From assembly GCA_947463335.1 (NCBI GenBank), contig CANHRF010000033.1, forward strand, positions 1 through 9,118: a stretch of 9,118 nt of DNA, given 5' to 3'. The notes below the pieces were generated by a model that worked only from the letters and a program-made list of their open reading frames with translations, had not been told where the DNA came from and made no database searches. Position numbers and translations under genes: made by a program. Positions 7,201-9,118 of the stretch are shown here, piece after piece (position 1 is the first letter of the stretch; every line of letters starts with the position of its first letter). Source of the DNA: Actinomycetota bacterium (GTDB lineage: Bacteria > Actinomycetota > Actinomycetes > Nanopelagicales > Nanopelagicaceae).

Positions 7201-7708
7201 AGGCCAAGAGCGAACTAGATTCTCTTTCCCGCGCCAATCCCGTGATCGCAGGTTATGCCTTAGCGATTTCTTTGCTTCGAAAGAGTCTGGCAAAACTGAT
7301 GTTGTCGCTTTCCACGTTGTGACGATGGGCTCTGAAATTAGTAAAGCGGCCGCGGAACTCTTTGCCGCAAATAGTTATCGCGAGTATCTGGAGCTACATG
7401 GTCTATCAGTGCAATTGACTGAAGCGCTTGCAGAACACTGGCACGCGCGCGTTCGGGAAGAATTTAAGGTCCGCGGAGACGATGCTGCTGATCTGCAAGG
7501 AATTCTCGACCAGGGCTATCGTGGATCACGTTACTCATTTGGTTACCCCGCTTGCCCTAATCTCGAAGATCAAATTCAACTCTGCGAGCTTCTTGAGCCG
7601 GGTCGTATCGGAGTAGAACTTTCAGAAGAGTTCCAGCTGCACCCAGAACAGAGCACTTCTGCAATTATCGTTCATCATCCAGAAGCAAAATACTTTAACG
7701 CTAATTAA
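4202..7708 (+). CDS. metH: Cobalamin-dependent methionine synthase
   Basis: A full-length 1168-residue MetH (typical 1150-1230), which transfers a methyl group from 5-methyltetrahydrofolate through cob(I)alamin to homocysteine. All modules are visible. The homocysteine domain (about 1-310) has zinc ligands Cys231 (GLNC) and Cys297/Cys298 (GGCCGTT). The pterin domain (about 330-620) carries ERTN and LDLSVDYVGRDG. The cobalamin cap (about 640-725) is followed by the B12 domain with GDVHDIG, where His747 is the expected lower ligand of cobalt. The reactivation domain (about 900-1168) has RGSRYSFGYPACP, the AdoMet-binding motif. So both catalysis and reductive reactivation should work. GTG 4202 is the first possible start after an in-frame stop at 4163-4165, and the next ATG is already inside GAMGTM, so this start is well constrained. 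No riboswitch precedes it. The HAD gene follows after 18 bases, probably in the same transcript. A cobalamin source is needed. Confidence 0.98.
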   Translation: MTSHNRNRPAGQLRRALASRTVIADGAMGTMLQAADPTLEDFQGHEGCNEVLNVSRPDIVLDVHRQYLAAGVDAIETNTFGANWANLAEYGIEDRIYELALAGAVIARQAVDEFSTAEKPRFVLGSLGPGTKLPSLGHTTYEFLKSAYYTASKGLLDGRCDALLIETTQDLLQAKAAINGARQAIDEVDFDVVLIAQVTVETTGTMLLGSEIGAALNALEPLEIDLIGLNCATGPAEMSEHLRYLSKYSNCAISVMPNAGLPILGAKGAEYPLGPDELAQALETFVGDYGISLIGGCCGTTPEHLAAVVAKLGAKSIPVRVSDLEPGASSLYQYVPFRQDNTYLAIGERTNANGSRAFRDALVAEDWQTCVEIARDQIRDGAHMLDLSVDYVGRDGAKDMTELATRFATASTLPIVLDSTEPAVLKAGLEALGGRSVINSVNYEDGDGPTSRFARIMPLVKEHGTSVVALTIDEEGQARDCEWKLRVARRLINDLTTNWQMKTGDILIDCLTFPIATGQEETRRDGIETINAIRTLKSEFPEVQTTLGVSNVSFGLNPAARVVLNSVFLHECVVAGLDSAIVHPSKITPLVRIDDRQREVALDLIYDRRKYDGETCTYDPLTEFLQLFEGVELAASRNVRASELAALPLTERLQRRIIDGEKVGLTDDLEQAMAEGIKPLLIINDHLLEGMKVVGELFGKGEMQLPFVLQSAEVMKSAVAFLEPFMEKSDDGGRGTMLLATVKGDVHDIGKNLVDIILSNNGYTVVNIGIKQTINQILDAAQASDVDAIGMSGLLVKSTVIMKENLEEITNRGLAEKWPIVLGGAALTRAFVEQDLAATFPGEVRYARDAFEGLRLMDAIMAVKKGVPGAALPELRERKVPLKASKVEDVVVDTRRSDVAIGVDIPPAPFFGSRIIKGIPLADYVGMLDERALYVGQWGLKGSRGEFEAMAESEGRPRLRALLNQVQSKGWLNAAVVYGYFPCYSEGNDLVILHHEGEKKGQERTRFSFPRQSRDRRLCLSDFFASKESGKTDVVAFHVVTMGSEISKAAAELFAANSYREYLELHGLSVQLTEALAEHWHARVREEFKVRGDDAADLQGILDQGYRGSRYSFGYPACPNLEDQIQLCELLEPGRIGVELSEEFQLHPEQSTSAIIVHHPEAKYFNAN

Positions 7709-7713
7709 TATCT

Positions 7714-7720
7714 GAGAGGT
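7714..7720 (+). promoter_or_regulatory. Strong ribosome binding site deciding a TTG start
   Basis: GAGAGGT lies six bases before TTG 7727 and is one of the clearest Shine-Dalgarno sequences in the window. Another TTG at 7722 is out of frame and too close, and the HAD nucleophile motif begins only seven residues into the protein, so the TTG at 7727 is the start. The site lies in the 18-base gap after the metH stop. Confidence 0.75.
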
Positions 7721-7726
7721 ATTGCA

Positions 7727-8401
7727 TTGTTCGAAGCAGTTCTCTTTGATATGGATGGACTCTTTATAGATTCTGAACCAGATTGGCATGCCGCAGAGAC
7801 TGAGATGATGCGCGCTTATGGCTACAACTGGACACCGGCAGATCAACTGAAATGTTTAGGCGGTCCGCTTCTGCGAGTAACTCAGTACATGTCTGAGTGT
7901 TTAGATGGCGCGAGAAGTGCCGAAGAACTAGGTGTCACGATTGTGGCGGAGATGAAGAAGCGAGTATCTAAATCTGTTTCATTGATGCCAGGAGCGTTGG
8001 AGTTTTCCAGAAGGTTAAATGAGGCAGGGATTCCACAAGCGCTTGTGTCAGCGAGCCCGCGTGAGATAGTCGATGCTGCGCTGATCGGAATGAAAGAGAA
8101 GTACTTTTCATTCTCAGTCGCATCAGGCGACATTGAACGGACTAAACCTTTCCCTGATCCCTATCTACACGCGGCTAAATTACTGAACGTCGATATTGAA
8201 AATTCGCTGATCTTCGAGGATTCACCAACTGGGCTGACCGCAGCTCGAGCCAGCGGAGCTTTTGTGGTCGGGATTCCACATTACATTGCGGTCGCTGAAG
8301 AGCCACGGCTAAAGATAATCAAGAGTTTTATAGAGGTACAAGATCGAGATTTAGCGGATTGGTACGCGATCAACCAACGTGAGCTGGGCAGATCGTCTTA
8401 A
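7727..8401 (+). CDS. HAD superfamily phosphatase, subfamily IA (beta-phosphoglucomutase/phosphatase-like)
   Basis: A 224-residue haloacid dehalogenase-type hydrolase, normally a cytosolic phosphatase of small phosphorylated metabolites. All four catalytic motifs are present: I, FDMDGL with nucleophile Asp8 and acid/base Asp10; II, Ser108 in LVSASP; III, Lys140 in RTKPFPDPY; IV, FEDSPTG with Glu164 and Asp165 for magnesium. The helical cap between motifs I and II (about 15-85) and the order of parts place it in subfamily IA, near beta-phosphoglucomutase and sugar-phosphate phosphatases. Substrate cannot be told from sequence. Motif III has Thr before the Lys where many relatives have Gly; this is a tolerated variant. 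It starts at TTG 18 bases after metH and likely shares its transcript. Its 3' end overlaps the convergent nuclease gene by 32 bases, so the last 11 codons are read on both strands. Confidence 0.93.
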   Translation: MFEAVLFDMDGLFIDSEPDWHAAETEMMRAYGYNWTPADQLKCLGGPLLRVTQYMSECLDGARSAEELGVTIVAEMKKRVSKSVSLMPGALEFSRRLNEAGIPQALVSASPREIVDAALIGMKEKYFSFSVASGDIERTKPFPDPYLHAAKLLNVDIENSLIFEDSPTGLTAARASGAFVVGIPHYIAVAEEPRLKIIKSFIEVQDRDLADWYAINQRELGRSS

Positions 8402-9116
8402 AGAAACACCAATCGCATAGTTTGGTTGGACGAGGGCGAAATTCATTTCGCCCTATCGCATGAAGGATATCTTCAGCGATATCGAAGAGAATTCTCTCAG
8501 TCTTCACTAAATCGGCTTCAGTTGGAGCGCTCTTTACCAATCTCGTATCACCGAGATAAATCAACTGAAGAAGTTTTGGTATCACGCCATGGTTCTTCCA
8601 GTAGAGAAGTGCGTAAACGCGAAGTTGAAAGAGAGCTTTCTCTTCCCATCCCGGTTTGGGAGATTTTCCTGTTTTGTAATCAACGATTCTTACTTCGCCA
8701 GTTGGTGCGACATCTAAACGATCGACATAACCGTGTAGGTATAGCTTTTCAGAGAGGTCCATCTCAAGATGTAGTTCTCGGTATGTTGGTTCAAATTTGT
8801 CAGGTGCTTCCAAAGAGAAGTAATTACCTAATAACTCCTCGGCTCTCTTAAACCAAGCGCCTTGATCTAGTACAAGTTCCGCGATAGCGGGTTTCCCCTC
8901 AATTTGGGCTTGCCATCTACTGGGCAGAAGCTCTGTGGCGCGTTGCAGATCTCGATCCTGTGCGGGAAGCTCGAAGAGATCTTCCAGAACTGTATGAATA
9001 AGAGTTCCTCTTTCGGCATCCACACTTGGAGGTTCGGGGAGTAAATCAATAGTGCGGTACTTATAAAGTTGCGGGCAGTTGTTAAAGTCATTTATTCGAC
9101 TGGGGGAGAGGCGCAA
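8370..9116 (-). CDS. RecB/AddB-type PD-(D/E)XK nuclease with a predicted 4Fe-4S cluster (5' end at window edge)
   Basis: A nuclease of the RecB-family exonuclease type (PD-(D/E)XK, Cas4/AddB-like), at least 248 residues, likely acting on DNA ends in repair. Active-site residues in order are His41 (RGTLIHTVLE), Asp132 (GYVDRLD), Asp146 and Lys148 (VDYKTGK), then Gln164 and Tyr168 in a QxxxY motif. Four cysteines match the iron-sulfur staple of AddB-type nucleases: Cys14 (NNCPQLYKYR) at the N-terminus and Cys234, Cys237 and Cys243 (CDWC-x5-C) at the C-terminus. The frame opens with TTG at 9116-9114, only two bases from the edge. Relatives usually carry a few residues more before SPSRINDF, so the real start may lie outside the window. 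There is no helicase domain: this is a stand-alone nuclease, common in Actinobacteria, whose cellular role is unproven. It converges on the HAD gene with a 32-base overlap. Confidence 0.9.
   Translation of the reverse strand: MRLSPSRINDFNNCPQLYKYRTIDLLPEPPSVDAERGTLIHTVLEDLFELPAQDRDLQRATELLPSRWQAQIEGKPAIAELVLDQGAWFKRAEELLGNYFSLEAPDKFEPTYRELHLEMDLSEKLYLHGYVDRLDVAPTGEVRIVDYKTGKSPKPGWEEKALFQLRVYALLYWKNHGVIPKLLQLIYLGDTRLVKSAPTEADLVKTERILFDIAEDILHAIGRNEFRPRPTKLCDWCFFKTICPAHVG
8433..8454. repeat. Perfect inverted repeat (10-base arms) just past the HAD stop codon
   Basis: AGGGCGAAAT (8433-8442) and ATTTCGCCCT (8445-8454) are exact reverse complements separated by two bases. As RNA this would form at least eight pairs with a six-base loop on either strand. 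It begins 32 bases after the HAD stop and lies inside the nuclease coding region, where it encodes the GRNEFRPR stretch before the iron-sulfur cysteines. A weaker stem, ACCAA (8408-8412) with TTGGT (8422-8426), precedes it. No T-run follows on either strand, so it is not a standard intrinsic terminator. It could slow or end transcription from the metH-HAD unit, or be a by-product of coding. Confidence 0.5.
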
Positions 9117-9118
9117 CT

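Noticed and set aside
8426..8851. Open frame of 141 codons on the + strand opposite the nuclease gene
   Set aside because: It is fully antisense to a gene with a complete set of nuclease and Fe-S motifs, has no ribosome site of note, and its translation shows no recognisable domain.
1..9118. Accessory or defence system, mobile element or CRISPR array
   Set aside because: No transposase, integrase, repeat-spacer pattern or compositional break was seen; all genes are families conserved in this order in Actinobacteria.

Overview
The window is a compact chromosomal stretch from an actinobacterium. The best marker is mshC, the mycothiol ligase, because mycothiol is made only by Actinobacteria. 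It sits between gene families that are themselves largely actinobacterial: an MSMEG_4193-type phosphomutase-like protein, DUF3090, the SCO1664 family and a PAC2 protein. The order phosphomutase-DUF3090-SCO1664-mshC / PAC2 / metH / RecB-like nuclease matches, from memory, the Rv2135c-Rv2119 region of Mycobacterium tuberculosis and its Streptomyces counterpart. Base composition looks close to even (by eye), intergenic gaps are tiny and several genes overlap. That points to a streamlined, low-GC actinobacterium such as the freshwater acI / Nanopelagicales group. The lineage call is inference; 'actinobacterium' is firm.

Layout. Positions 1-66 are a leader without an assignable gene. From 67 to 3295 on the + strand runs one tightly packed unit: a histidine phosphatase (67-753), DUF3090 (753-1301), a kinase-fold SCO1664 protein (1298-2044) and mshC (2054-3295). 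Its first three genes overlap by 1 and 4 bases, and mshC starts 9 bases after the third. On the minus strand a PAC2 protein (3292-4173) converges on mshC with a 4-base overlap and diverges from metH across a 28-base gap. metH (4202-7708, full length, all four modules) is followed 18 bases later by a HAD phosphatase with a TTG start (7727-8401). That gene runs tail-to-tail, with a 32-base overlap, into a minus-strand Fe-S RecB/AddB-type nuclease (8370 to about 9116), which enters at the right edge and may lack a few N-terminal residues.

How the genes work together. MshC consumes cysteine to make mycothiol, and MetH regenerates methionine from homocysteine using cobalamin and methyl-tetrahydrofolate, so both major products concern sulfur and thiol metabolism. 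The phosphomutase-like, DUF3090 and SCO1664 proteins have no established role. Their overlapping arrangement ahead of mshC, with phosphatase-like and lipid-kinase-like folds side by side, makes them the most interesting part of the window. PAC2, HAD and the nuclease look like syntenic neighbours rather than pathway partners.

No mobile element, CRISPR array, tRNA, rRNA or cobalamin riboswitch was found. Every main reading frame is intact, with no sign of a frameshift. The window is core-genome in character; novelty lies in uncharacterised conserved families and in the unusually tight junctions, not in an accessory system.
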